Assembly (NCBI RefSeq): GCF_002549795.1
Contig: NZ_CP021435.1
Location: 310,001-374,000, forward strand
Source of the DNA: Halomonas beimenensis
Lineage (GTDB): Bacteria; Pseudomonadota; Gammaproteobacteria; Pseudomonadales; Halomonadaceae
Direction: 5' to 3'
DNA: 64,000 nucleotides
This document shows positions 32,095 to 40,898 of the stretch, in pieces. The notes beneath the pieces are model-generated. The model had not been told where the DNA came from and did no database searches. It was given only the letters and a program-made list of their open reading frames with translations. The translations under genes and the position numbers were made by a program. How positions within the stretch are numbered: position 1 is the first letter of the stretch; every line of letters begins with the position of its first letter.

Positions 32095-33012
32095 ATGTCT
32101 CAACAACAAGACGCCCCCAGCATCTATGCCACCCTCGCCTCCACCTTCATGCAGTTCCCCGCCACCGACGATCCGGTGAGCAGCGACGCCGAGGTCGTGG
32201 TCACCGGAGTGCCCTTCGACCTGGCCTGCTCGGGGCGCTCCGGCACGCGCCTGGGGCCCAACGCCATCCGCCTGGCCTCGGCCAACCTGGCCTGGGAGGG
32301 GGAGCGCTGGCCCTGGGGCTTCGCCCTGGACGAGGCGCTCAAGGTGGCCGACTGCGGCAACCTGGGCTTCCGCTACGGTGAGCCCCAGAGCCTGGTCGAT
32401 AACCTGGAGACCCATGTGGAGCGGCTGCTCGGTGCCGGCAAGCGGCTGCTCAACCTGGGGGGCGACCATTTCATCACCCTGCCGTCGCTGCGAGCCCATG
32501 CCCGTCACTTCGGTCCCCTGGCGCTGATCCACGTGGATGCCCATACCGATACCTACTCGGGCGGTACCCGTTACGATCACGGCTCGATGTTCCATCACGC
32601 GGTGCAAGAGGGCCTGGTAGACACGGATCGCTCCATCCAGGTCGGCATCCGCACCACCTACGATCGCGACGACCATCCCTTCGAGGTGCTGGATGCCGCC
32701 TGGGTCAACGAGCATGGTCCGGCGGCGGTGGTCGAGCGCATCCGTGCCCGGGTCGGGGAGGCGCCCGCCTATCTCAGCTTCGACATCGACGGCCTCGATC
32801 CGGCCTATGCCCCGGGCACCGGCACGCCGGTGAGCGGGGGGCTGACCAGCGACTGCGCCCTCAAGCTGATCCGCGGCCTCCAGGGCCTCGATCCGGTGGC
32901 CATGGACCTGGTGGAGGTCAGCCCCGCCTATGACCATGCCGAGGTCACTTCCCTGACGGCCGCCACCCTGGCCCTGGAGTACCTCTACGTGCTGGCCGCC
33001 AACAAGCGTTGA
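32095..33012 (+). CDS. speB: Agmatinase (ureohydrolase)
   Basis: This 305-residue Mn-dependent ureohydrolase shows the three metal motifs [14 protein letters not shown] and [10 protein letters not shown]. Extended similarity to the E. coli SpeB type is visible in [29 protein letters not shown] and [14 protein letters not shown]. It hydrolyses agmatine to putrescine and urea. The related guanidinobutyrase function cannot be fully excluded from sequence. AAGGAG lies before ATG 32095. A permease gene follows closely, and a LysR gene is divergent. The cell thus has both agmatinase and agmatine deiminase. Confidence 0.9.
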   Translation: MSQQQDAPSIYATLASTFMQFPATDDPVSSDAEVVVTGVPFDLACSGRSGTRLGPNAIRLASANLAWEGERWPWGFALDEALKVADCGNLGFRYGEPQSLVDNLETHVERLLGAGKRLLNLGGDHFITLPSLRAHARHFGPLALIHVDAHTDTYSGGTRYDHGSMFHHAVQEGLVDTDRSIQVGIRTTYDRDDHPFEVLDAAWVNEHGPAAVVERIRARVGEAPAYLSFDIDGLDPAYAPGTGTPVSGGLTSDCALKLIRGLQGLDPVAMDLVEVSPAYDHAEVTSLTAATLALEYLYVLAANKR

Positions 33013-33063
33013 GGGACGCCCTCGATGCGACGCTCATACGACAACAACGACGAGAGCTTCCCG

Positions 33064-34511
33064 ATGAACCCGACGACTGTTCCCACCAAGACCCTGTCCG
33101 GGGTGGATGTGACCCTCTATGCCGTCTCGGCCATCTTCCTGGTCGACCAGATCGCCCTGTCGGCGGCGGTCGGCGAGTCGGCGATCTTCTGGTGGCTGGT
33201 GGTGATCCTGTGCTTCATGCTGCCCAATACGCTGGTCACCGCCGAGCTGGGGACACGCTATCCGGAGCAGGGCGGTATCTATGCCTGGGTGCGCAACGCC
33301 TTCGGTGCGCGCTGGGGGGCGAGGATCACCTGGCTGTACTGGATCAACATCGCCCTCTGGATGCCGGCGATCTTCCTGATGTTCGCCGGCATCGTCGGCG
33401 CCCTCTATCTTCCCGGCCTGACCCTGTGGGGCCAGATCATGCTGGGCGTGGCGCTGTGCTGGCTGACCGCCGCGATCAACTGCCTGCCGCTCGCCGCGAG
33501 CAAGTGGATCCCGAACCTGGGGACGCCGCTGAAGTTCGCCGTGGTGCTTGCACTGGGGGCCGGCGGCCTGTGGCATGGCCTGGAACACGGCTTCGCCAAT
33601 GACATTCGTCTGCTCTCGGCGCTGGAGGATCCGCTGGCAGGGCTGGGCTACATTCCGGTGATCGTCTACGGTTGCCTGGGCATCGAGCTGGTGAGCGCCG
33701 AGAGTGAACGCATCCATCGGGCGTCGCGTAACGTGCCGCGCGCCATGCTGATGGCGGCGCTGGTGACGGCGCTGTTCTACCTCTTCGGTACCCTGGGCGT
33801 GCTGGCGGCAGTACCGAGCGAGGAGATCGACATGGTGACGATCATCGCGGTCAGCCTGCAGCGCTTGTTTGGCGAGGCGACGTCGGGGCAGTGGCTGGCG
33901 ATGGTGGTCGGTGGCGCGGCGCTGTTCACCTTCTTCTCGACCATGGTGACCTGGACGCTGGGCGGCAATCGCTCGATGGCGGAGGCGGCGCAGGCGGGCG
34001 AGATGCCGGCTTGCTGGCCTGGCAGCATCGCGTGCACCGGGCTCCGATCGGTGCGTCGCTGGCGACCAGCACCATCGCCTCGATGATCCTGCTGGTCTAT
34101 GGGGTGATGGCGACCGGCGCCGAAGCGCTGTTCTGGACCATCTTCGCCTTCGGCGCCATCCTGTTCCTGATGCCCTATATCGCCATGCACCTGGCCTTCC
34201 TGCGCCTGCGCGGGCGCGATCCCGGTCACGAGGGGGTCTTTCGCCTGCCCGGTGGACGCTGGGTCAGCTATCCCCTGTCTGCGCTCTGCATCGGCATCCT
34301 GGGGGCGGCGATCGTGCTGTTCTTCTGGGTGCCCGGCGAACCCATCGACCTGGTGTTCATGGCTCAGGTGGGCGGTGGCGTCGTGATCACCCTGACGATC
34401 GGCGAGATCCTGGTGTATCGCGGCGAGCGGCGACGTGCCGCCGAGGTCGAGGATGCGTCGCGGTGGCGCGCTCCTGCCGCGCCGACCGTCGAACGTGTCA
34501 GCGCGGATTGA
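33064..34511 (+). pseudogene. APC-superfamily amino acid/amine permease, frameshifted
   Basis: The first frame (33064-34086) encodes MNPTTVPTKTLSGVDVTLYAVSAI and about nine membrane helices up to GGNRSMAEAAQAGEMPA, then runs out of homology. The missing remainder (LLAWQHRVHRAPIGASLATSTIASMILL to the stop at 34511) continues in another frame. Joining the two requires one added base at about 34010/34011 (GCC or similar reduced to GC). The repaired product would be about 483 residues, the normal size for an APC permease, with about 12 helices. It would import agmatine, putrescine or an amino acid. It is either a real inactivation or a sequencing error. Start at 33025 is an alternative. Confidence 0.85.
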
Positions 34512-34551
34512 ACCTAGCACGCCCTCCACATTCGGCGCCCTTGCGAAGCAC

Positions 34552-34588
34552 CACCCCGGCCCTCGGCACGTCGCCGGCGGCCGGGGTG
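34552..34588. terminator. Bidirectional hairpin between permease and LuxR genes
   Basis: CACCCCGGCC pairs perfectly with GGCCGGGGTG across a 17-base loop. It lies between two convergent genes, ending 7 bases before the LuxR stop. Confidence 0.6.
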
Positions 34589-34595
34589 CAGGTCT

Positions 34596-35447
34596 TCACT
34601 GGCCCTGCTGTCGAGAGACCAGCGCCACATGGTCGAGGAACAGTCGGAACAGCTGCGACTGGCTGGAGATATCCAGCCGCTGGTAGATGTGCTTGCGATG
34701 GACCTTGACGGTGCCGTCGCTGATGTCGAGCTCCCGGGCCGCCGACTTGGTGGAGTGGCCCGCCAGCAGCAGCCGCACGATCTCCCGTTCGCGCTGGGTC
34801 AGCGCCTCCTGGCCGAAGCTGTCGAAGGCGGCCTCCACCGGCTCGCGCTCGGCCAGGCGCGCCTGGAAGCGGTGACCCTGCCATTTCCAGTACTCGCCCA
34901 GCAGGGCGTCGATGACCGGCGCGATATGGCGCAGCGCCAGCATGAGGCGTCGCGTCACCCGGGGGCCGTCGCCGCGGAAGCCCAGGGAGACCACCATCAC
35001 CACGTCGGCGTCGACCCGGGCGAACAGGCCGACCTCGTCGGACAGGCCCAGGGCACGGTAGTAATGGTGGAAGTAGTCGCTACCCTCGAAGCGATCCGGG
35101 GCCAGCTCGCGGAGCCGATGGGCGCCGCGATCGAGGCCGTCATGGACGGCCTTGAAGAAGGGGTCCAGCAGGTAGGCCTCGCTCAGGTAGCGCTCGACGC
35201 CCTGCTCCCGTCGCTCCGGCGGGTAGTTGTCGTGGATCAGCAGCGGCCGGTGCTGGCCCTGGTAGGTGTTGATCAGGATGGTGTCGAAGCCGACCAGCTC
35301 GTGGAGCGCCTGTTCCAGCAGGGCCGGGAAACCGCCGCCGCCGGCATTGCGGATCAGTTGGCCCAGACGTTGGTGCCAGGCCTGGCTGGCGGCGGTGGCG
35401 AGCGGGTCGGGAGCGATCACGGTGAGGCGGTCCTGAAGGCGTGTCAT
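34596..35447 (-). CDS. LuxR-type HTH transcriptional regulator
   Basis: This 283-residue protein has a C-terminal GerE/LuxR helix-turn-helix (EALTQREREIVRLLLAGHSTKSAARELDISDGTVKVHRKHIYQRL). The long N-terminal sensor region begins WHQRLGQLIRNAGG and shows no clear autoinducer-binding or receiver-domain motif. The start at 35447 follows CCGAGGAA. Convergent with the permease gene and beside agmatine genes, it may regulate amine use; that is inference from position only. Confidence 0.85.
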   Translation of the reverse strand: MTRLQDRLTVIAPDPLATAASQAWHQRLGQLIRNAGGGGFPALLEQALHELVGFDTILINTYQGQHRPLLIHDNYPPERREQGVERYLSEAYLLDPFFKAVHDGLDRGAHRLRELAPDRFEGSDYFHHYYRALGLSDEVGLFARVDADVVMVVSLGFRGDGPRVTRRLMLALRHIAPVIDALLGEYWKWQGHRFQARLAEREPVEAAFDSFGQEALTQREREIVRLLLAGHSTKSAARELDISDGTVKVHRKHIYQRLDISSQSQLFRLFLDHVALVSRQQGQ

Positions 35448-35581
35448 GTTCCTCGGAGGATCGAGCATACCATGATCGTCGCTCGCTGCCCCCGGCCGCG
35501 GGGTGGCGGGATGGCCGCGCTGGCCTCATCATGGGCCTATCCGCCATCGCTGTCGGCCATGGAGAGAGGAACGACGACGCC

Positions 35582-36517
35582 ATGCTGGGATTCCTGCAGG
35601 GAGCGGCCTATGGCCTGTTCCTGACCTGCCTGCCCTGGTGCCTGATCGGCCTGGCCAGCCCTCGCCTGGCCCTGCCCACCGAGCACCCCACCCGCTGGCA
35701 GGTGGTGGTGCGCTATGCCTTCCTGGCGCCCTTCCTCAGCCTGTCGATGTGGCTGACCTCGCTGTGGGGCGGCTTCGACCCCAGCCTCGCCGGCTGGCTG
35801 GCCGGCCTGGCCGGCATCGCCGTGGTGATCCCCCTGGAGCGTCGCTGGCGACGCTTCCGGGCGCGGCGCCACAAGCGCCGCCTGGAGGAGATGCTCCAGG
35901 CCGAGGCGGCCCGCCGCAAGGCCGAGGCGGCGCGGGAAGCCGGCGTCCATGAGCTCGATCCCTCGCATCCGCCGGCGGACGCCGACGAGGTCGTGCAGGC
36001 CCTGTGTCGCGTCAAGCAGGCGCTGCTCGAGGCCGGACGCGAGGATCATGCCGCCCAGGTCGATCGCCTCTACAGCCGCTACGAGCACGTGCTGGGCGTG
36101 ATGGCCGAGCGTTTCGACACCGGCGAGCTGGCCTACGAGCGGGCCCGTTCCCTGGTGGTCGAGGTCTGCATGGGGGCGGTGGACAACTTCGCCGCCATGG
36201 CCTCCCAGGCCCAGGGCGTGCGGGGCATGGACGTGGCGTTCATCCGGCGCCGGCTGGGGGAGGAGGCCGAGCGGCTGTCCGCCAACGAGACCAGTGCCCT
36301 GCGCCGTCGGCTGGCGCTGATCGAGGACACCGAGCGCTCGCTGCGCCGCCTCGCCGCCCGCAACGAGGCGGCGCTCACCGCACTGGACGACACCAGCGTG
36401 ACCCTGTCGCGGATCGTCACCGGCCGGCCGCGGGCCAGGGTCGGCGCCGACCAGGCCTGCGAGGAACTGCGCCGTTTCATCGCCGGGGCCGAGCGCTATG
36501 GTCGGTCGTCGCGATAG
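35582..36517 (+). CDS. XpaC-like membrane/coiled-coil protein, partner of TelA
   Basis: This 311-residue protein has two N-terminal hydrophobic segments (first 85 residues), a very basic stretch (RRWRRFRARRHKRRLEEML) and long helical, coiled-coil-rich remainder. It sits 34 bases before a telA gene. The combination is that of the XpaC (5-bromo-4-chloroindolyl phosphate hydrolysis) family, commonly paired with TelA. The biochemical role of XpaC is not established. ATG 35582 follows GAGAGGAA by ten bases; an in-frame ATG at 35531 is possible. Confidence 0.72.
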   Translation: MLGFLQGAAYGLFLTCLPWCLIGLASPRLALPTEHPTRWQVVVRYAFLAPFLSLSMWLTSLWGGFDPSLAGWLAGLAGIAVVIPLERRWRRFRARRHKRRLEEMLQAEAARRKAEAAREAGVHELDPSHPPADADEVVQALCRVKQALLEAGREDHAAQVDRLYSRYEHVLGVMAERFDTGELAYERARSLVVEVCMGAVDNFAAMASQAQGVRGMDVAFIRRRLGEEAERLSANETSALRRRLALIEDTERSLRRLAARNEAALTALDDTSVTLSRIVTGRPRARVGADQACEELRRFIAGAERYGRSSR

Positions 36518-36551
36518 ACTGCAAGCAAGCCGCGAAAAGGAGAGCCATGCC

Positions 36552-37727
36552 ATGAGTGACGCGCGCAAGGGCGGCGGTGGACCGCTGTCGCTGCCCCCGG
36601 TGGAACGCATCGCCGATGAACTCGAGCGGCCGGGGGCGGACGAGGCCGAGCGAGTCGAGGAGGATGCCGAGCTCGCGGCCATGGCCGATGCCTTCGTCGC
36701 CGAGACCCTCGACGCCGAGGGCGAGGGCGCGGCGGATCGGCAGCGCCGGGCGGTGGACGAGATGGGCCTCGAGCTCCAGCAGCAGGCAGCGCGCCAGAGC
36801 GAGATGCTCAAGACGCCGCTGCGCAAGCTCGCCCGGCACGGCGAGGACGGCGGGCCGGTCGCCAAGGCCCTGGTCGAGCTGCGTGGCCGCATGGACGACC
36901 TGGATCCCCGCCATCATCGCCTGACGCCGGGACGCCTCGACCGGGTGCTGCAGCGCCTGCCCGGCGTCGGTAGCCGGCTGCAGCGCTACTTTCACCGCTT
37001 CGAGACCGCCCAGCAGGCCCTGGAGGCGATCATCGCCGATCTCCAGGGCGGTCGGGACATGCTGGAGCGCGACAACCTGACCCTCTCCGATGACCAGGAC
37101 GCCCTGCGCCGGACCCTGGCCCAGCTGGAGCGCCAGGTGGCCCTGGGGCGATCGATCGACCGCCGCCTCGAGCGGGCCCTGGAGGGGATCGCCGACGCGT
37201 CCCGCCGCGCCTTCGTCGAGGAGGAACTGCTGTTCCCGTTGCGCCAGCGCATCCTCGATCTCCAGCAGCAGCAGGCGGTGTGTCAGCAGGGCGTGCTGGC
37301 CCTGGAAGTCATCATCCGCAACAACCGCGAGCTGATGCGCGGGGTGGATCGCGCCATCAACGTCACCGTCTCGGCGCTCAGCGTGGCCGCCACCGTGGCC
37401 CTGGCCCTGGCCAACCAGCGCCTGGTGCTGGATCGCGTCGAGTCGCTCAACGCCGCCACCACCGAGACCATCGCCGGCACCGCCCGGGCGCTGCGCCAGC
37501 AGGGCGTGGACATCCAGACCCGGGCGGCCTCGGCGAACCTCGACCTCAAGACCCTCGAGGGCGCCTTCGCCGACGTCATGGCGGCGATCGACGACCTCGC
37601 CACCTATCGCCGCGATGCCCTGCCGCGCCTGGCCGAGCAGATCGATCGCCTGGACGCGCTCTCCCGGGAGGGGCGCACGGCGATCGATCGACTGGAGCCG
37701 GGCGCCGAGGCGTCCGACCCTCCCTGA
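36552..37727 (+). CDS. telA: TelA-family toxic anion resistance protein
   Basis: This 391-residue, almost entirely helical protein has the TelA core: YFHRFETAQQALEAIIADLQGGRDMLERDN, EEELLFPLRQRILDLQQQQAV, and the diagnostic LALEVIIRNNRELMRGVDRAINVTVSALSVAA with VLDRVESLNAATTETI. TelA proteins are linked to tellurite and to envelope-active antibiotic tolerance, but their mechanism is unknown. It probably forms one operon with the XpaC-like gene upstream. ATG 36552 is selected because the family similarity begins soon after it. Confidence 0.92.
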   Translation: MSDARKGGGGPLSLPPVERIADELERPGADEAERVEEDAELAAMADAFVAETLDAEGEGAADRQRRAVDEMGLELQQQAARQSEMLKTPLRKLARHGEDGGPVAKALVELRGRMDDLDPRHHRLTPGRLDRVLQRLPGVGSRLQRYFHRFETAQQALEAIIADLQGGRDMLERDNLTLSDDQDALRRTLAQLERQVALGRSIDRRLERALEGIADASRRAFVEEELLFPLRQRILDLQQQQAVCQQGVLALEVIIRNNRELMRGVDRAINVTVSALSVAATVALALANQRLVLDRVESLNAATTETIAGTARALRQQGVDIQTRAASANLDLKTLEGAFADVMAAIDDLATYRRDALPRLAEQIDRLDALSREGRTAIDRLEPGAEASDPP

Positions 37728-37830
37728 GTCGACGCCGGCTCAGGCTCCCGCCTCCCGCCGGACGAGGCGCCGTCTCGTCGTCATGCCCCGGCCCCGTTCG
37801 GTCATCGCGTGAGGCGTTGATGCTTCCCCC

Positions 37831-37857
37831 TAAAGTCAATTCCCCTTCGGCCGACCA
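37831..37857 (+). promoter_or_regulatory. Sigma-28 (FliA)-type promoter of the chemoreceptor gene
   Basis: TAAAGTCA, 11 bp, GCCGACCA closely follows the flagellar sigma-28 consensus TAAAGTTT-N11-GCCGATAA, with exact spacing. It lies about 95 bp upstream of a methyl-accepting protein gene, the usual target class of FliA. Confidence 0.72.
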
Positions 37858-37952
37858 AGGATACTGTGGCCGTGTCGCCACCCTGTCCGGACGGACGGGA
37901 GCAGCACGGCGCCGGGATGGCGCCGAGCGATAACGACAAGGGGGAAGGAACC

Positions 37953-39431
37953 ATGCAACTGCTGAAGAGCCGGAAATGGCGCAAGGCCGACGCCTTGCCC
38001 GACGCGACCAAGGGGCACGCTGCGCAGGAAGGCGGTGGATTGGCCGAGGCGGTGCTCGAGGAGGCCGTGGACGGCCTGGTGGTCGTCGATGCCGACGACC
38101 GGGTGGTGCGCTTCAACGCCGCCGCCGAGCGACTCTGGGGACTGCCGCGGGCGTCGGTGATCGGTCAGCCGGTGGACCGTCTGGTGCCCGAGCTGCTGCG
38201 CGACGAGCATCGCGACCATATCGATGCCAACCGCGCCTCCGGTCATGATGTCCAGGTGGGGACCCATCGGGAGGTGCAGCTGGAGCGCGCCGACGGGGGA
38301 CGGTGCTGGGTCAGCATCGCCCTTTCCCGGGTGACCCTGGAGGAGGGCCAGGGCTATGCCGCCGTGGTCCGCGACATCACCGCCAGTCGCGAAGCCGCCC
38401 TGGGGCCCCGTCAGGCGCTGGAACAGTGCCTCGACGCGGTGGTCAGCATCGACGAGCACAACCGGGTGACCTTCTTCAACGCCGCCGCGGAGCGGCTCTG
38501 GGGTTGCCGGCGCGAGGACGTGCTGGGGCAGAACGTCAACCGCCTGGTGCCGGCGTCGATTCGCGACCAGCACGACGGCTTCGTCGACCGTCACCGGCGC
38601 AGCGGTGACGACCGCATCGTCGGTACCAGCCGCGACGTCCAGCTGGTGCGCTTCGACGGCGAGACGCGCTGGGTCAACCTGGCGCTGTCCCGCTTCGTGG
38701 TCGAGGGGCGCCAGGGCTACACCGCCTTCGTCCGGGACATCACCGAGCAGCGCAAGCTCCGGGCGCTGATGGAGAGCACCCTGGAGCAGGCCATCAACGC
38801 CGTGGTCACCATCGACGAGCACAATCGGGTGACCTTCTTCAACGCCGCGGCGGAGCGGCTCTGGGGCTATGTCCGCGACGAGGTGCTGGGCGAGAACGTC
38901 AAGATGCTGGTGCCCCATGCCATCCGCGACCATCACGACGACTACGTGCAGCGCAACCGCGACACCGGCGAGGACCGCCTGGTCGGCAAGACCCGGGAGG
39001 TCGAGGTGGTACGCAAGGACGGCACCTCGACCTGGGCGAGCCTGTCGCTGGCTCGCATCCGGCTCGACGACACCATCGTCTACACCGCCTTCCTGCGCGA
39101 TGCCGCGGACGACGTGGCCCACCGCGACAACATGGTCAAGCGCACCGAGGAGTTCGCCGAGGCCAACCAGCGGGTCACCCGGTTCGCCGCCGACATCGAG
39201 GAGATCGCCATGCGCACCAACCTGCTGTCCCTCAATGCCTCCATCGAGGCGGCCCGGGCCGGCGAGGCGGGGCGCAGCTTCTCGGTGGTGGCCGGCGAGG
39301 TGCGGGCCCTGGCCGAGCGTGCCTCGGCGTCGGCCAAGGACATCGGCGAGGTGGTCCAGCATACCCAGTCGCTGTTCCAGGAACTCCAGGACGCCCTCCA
39401 GGCGATCGAGGACACCGCCCGCGGGAACTGA
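37953..39431 (+). CDS. Soluble methyl-accepting chemotaxis-type protein with three tandem PAS domains
   Basis: This 492-residue protein has no membrane helix. Three PAS domains repeat with an exact 121-residue period: the block [13 protein letters not shown] occurs near residues 52, 173 and 294, each followed by VxxLVPxxxRDxH and, about 70 residues on, by FVRDITE-type endings. The C-terminal 85 residues carry the receptor hairpin tip ([42 protein letters not shown]). It is much shorter than a normal signalling domain. It likely reports a cytoplasmic redox or energy signal to CheA/CheW. ATG 37953 has AAGGAA before it, with a sigma-28-type promoter upstream. Confidence 0.9.
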   Translation: MQLLKSRKWRKADALPDATKGHAAQEGGGLAEAVLEEAVDGLVVVDADDRVVRFNAAAERLWGLPRASVIGQPVDRLVPELLRDEHRDHIDANRASGHDVQVGTHREVQLERADGGRCWVSIALSRVTLEEGQGYAAVVRDITASREAALGPRQALEQCLDAVVSIDEHNRVTFFNAAAERLWGCRREDVLGQNVNRLVPASIRDQHDGFVDRHRRSGDDRIVGTSRDVQLVRFDGETRWVNLALSRFVVEGRQGYTAFVRDITEQRKLRALMESTLEQAINAVVTIDEHNRVTFFNAAAERLWGYVRDEVLGENVKMLVPHAIRDHHDDYVQRNRDTGEDRLVGKTREVEVVRKDGTSTWASLSLARIRLDDTIVYTAFLRDAADDVAHRDNMVKRTEEFAEANQRVTRFAADIEEIAMRTNLLSLNASIEAARAGEAGRSFSVVAGEVRALAERASASAKDIGEVVQHTQSLFQELQDALQAIEDTARGN

Positions 39432-39437
39432 GCCCCA

Positions 39438-39465
39438 CAGGCGGCGAGGCGTCCCTCGCCGCCTG
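39438..39465 (+). terminator. Hairpin terminator after the PAS chemoreceptor gene
   Basis: CAGGCGGCGAGG-CGTC-CCTCGCCGCCTG is a perfect 12-bp stem with a tetraloop, 7 bases after the stop codon, followed by CCTTCC. Confidence 0.75.
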
Positions 39466-39575
39466 CCTTCCCCGCTGGACTATGCTGCGAAGAAGGCGAC
39501 GGCGTCGCCAGGGAGAGGATCCGGGACGGGCCCGCGACGCTCCCGATCCAGCGCGGTCATCCGCAAGGGGCGATC

Positions 39576-40883
39576 ATGAGTACCGGGGTGCGCAATGTCT
39601 TCGTGGTGGGGCTCAACGACTTCAACCGGGAGCGACTCGAGACCCTGAGGGGCGCCGGGGCGTATCGCTTTCACGGCATCATCGCGCCGGAGGCGGTCTA
39701 CGACACCGAGGTCTTCGACATCGCGGCCATGCTGGAGGAGGCCACCCGGGCCCTGGAAGCCTTCGACGGCGGCGTGGACGCCATCGTTGGCTACATGGAC
39801 TTCCCGGTCTCCACCATGCTACCGATCCTCTGCGAGCGCTTCGGCACCCGCTCGACCTCCCTGGAGAGCCTGCTCAAGTGCGAGCACAAGTACTGGAGCC
39901 GCAAGGTGCAGAAGGAGGTGATCCCCGATCACATCCCCGCCTTCACGGCGTTCGATCCCTTCGACGACGACGCCCTGACCCGCATCGGCGAGGCCGGCCT
40001 CTACTTTCCCTTCTTCGTCAAGCCGATCAAGTCCTCCGGCTCGCGGCTGGGCTTCCGCATCGACACCCCCGAGGACTTCTATCACGCCATCGAGCGCCTC
40101 CGGGAGGACATCGGCCTGATCGCCGATCCCTTCAACACCGTGCTCGAGCACGCCCGGCTGCCGGACGAGATCGCCGCCGTCGACGGCCATTTCTGCATGG
40201 CCGAGGAGATCATCGGCGGCTGGCAGTGCACCGTGGAAGGCTATGTCTTCGAGGGCGACGTGGTCAGCTACGGGATCGTCGACTCGCTGCGCTACCCCCA
40301 GGTGCTGAGCTTCTTCCACTATCGCTATCCCTCGGGACTGCCCGATACCATCCAGGACAAGATGCGCGAGCTCACCGACAGGGTGATGCGCCACATCGGG
40401 TTCGACGACTCGGCCTTCAACATCGAGTACTTCTGGGACGAGGTGCAGGACCGCATCTGGCTGCTGGAGATCAACACGCGGATCTCCCAGTCCCACTGCG
40501 ACCTCTTCGAGAAGGTCGACGGCGTCAGCAACCAGCAGGTCACCATCGACCTGGCGCTGGGTCAGCGGCCCGACATGCCCCATCGGCAGGGCGACTACGC
40601 GGTGGCGGCCAAGTTCTTCCATCGGGTGTTCTTCGTCGACGCCGTGGTCACCCGCGTGCCCAGTGACGAGGAAGTGGCCGCCCTGGAAGCGGACTTCCCG
40701 GGGACCGTGATCGCGCTGCAGGTGACGCCCGGGCAGCGCCTGTCGACGCTGCCCGAGCAGGACAGCTACAGCTACGCCCTGGCCTACATCTGGATGGGCG
40801 CCGAGTCCCCGGAACGGCTGCTCGAGAACTATGACCGCCTGATCGCGCGTCTCGTCTTCGAGTTCGACGAGATCGAGGGCTGA
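39576..40883 (+). CDS. ATP-grasp ligase, substrate unknown
   Basis: This 435-residue protein has an N-terminal Rossmann-like part (VFVVGLNDFNRERLETL) and an ATP-grasp core: FFVKPIKSSGSRLGFRI (Lys contacts ATP phosphates), MAEEIIGGWQCTVEGYVFEGDVVS and the Mg-binding LLEINTRISQSHCDLFEKV. Such enzymes join a carboxylate to an amine or thiol through an acyl-phosphate. No carrier-protein or biosynthetic neighbour fixes the substrates. It heads a tight unit: a CocE/NonD hydrolase starts 15 bases after its stop. AAGGGG precedes ATG 39576. Confidence 0.82.
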   Translation: MSTGVRNVFVVGLNDFNRERLETLRGAGAYRFHGIIAPEAVYDTEVFDIAAMLEEATRALEAFDGGVDAIVGYMDFPVSTMLPILCERFGTRSTSLESLLKCEHKYWSRKVQKEVIPDHIPAFTAFDPFDDDALTRIGEAGLYFPFFVKPIKSSGSRLGFRIDTPEDFYHAIERLREDIGLIADPFNTVLEHARLPDEIAAVDGHFCMAEEIIGGWQCTVEGYVFEGDVVSYGIVDSLRYPQVLSFFHYRYPSGLPDTIQDKMRELTDRVMRHIGFDDSAFNIEYFWDEVQDRIWLLEINTRISQSHCDLFEKVDGVSNQQVTIDLALGQRPDMPHRQGDYAVAAKFFHRVFFVDAVVTRVPSDEEVAALEADFPGTVIALQVTPGQRLSTLPEQDSYSYALAYIWMGAESPERLLENYDRLIARLVFEFDEIEG

Positions 40884-40898
40884 ACGAGGAGGACGAGG

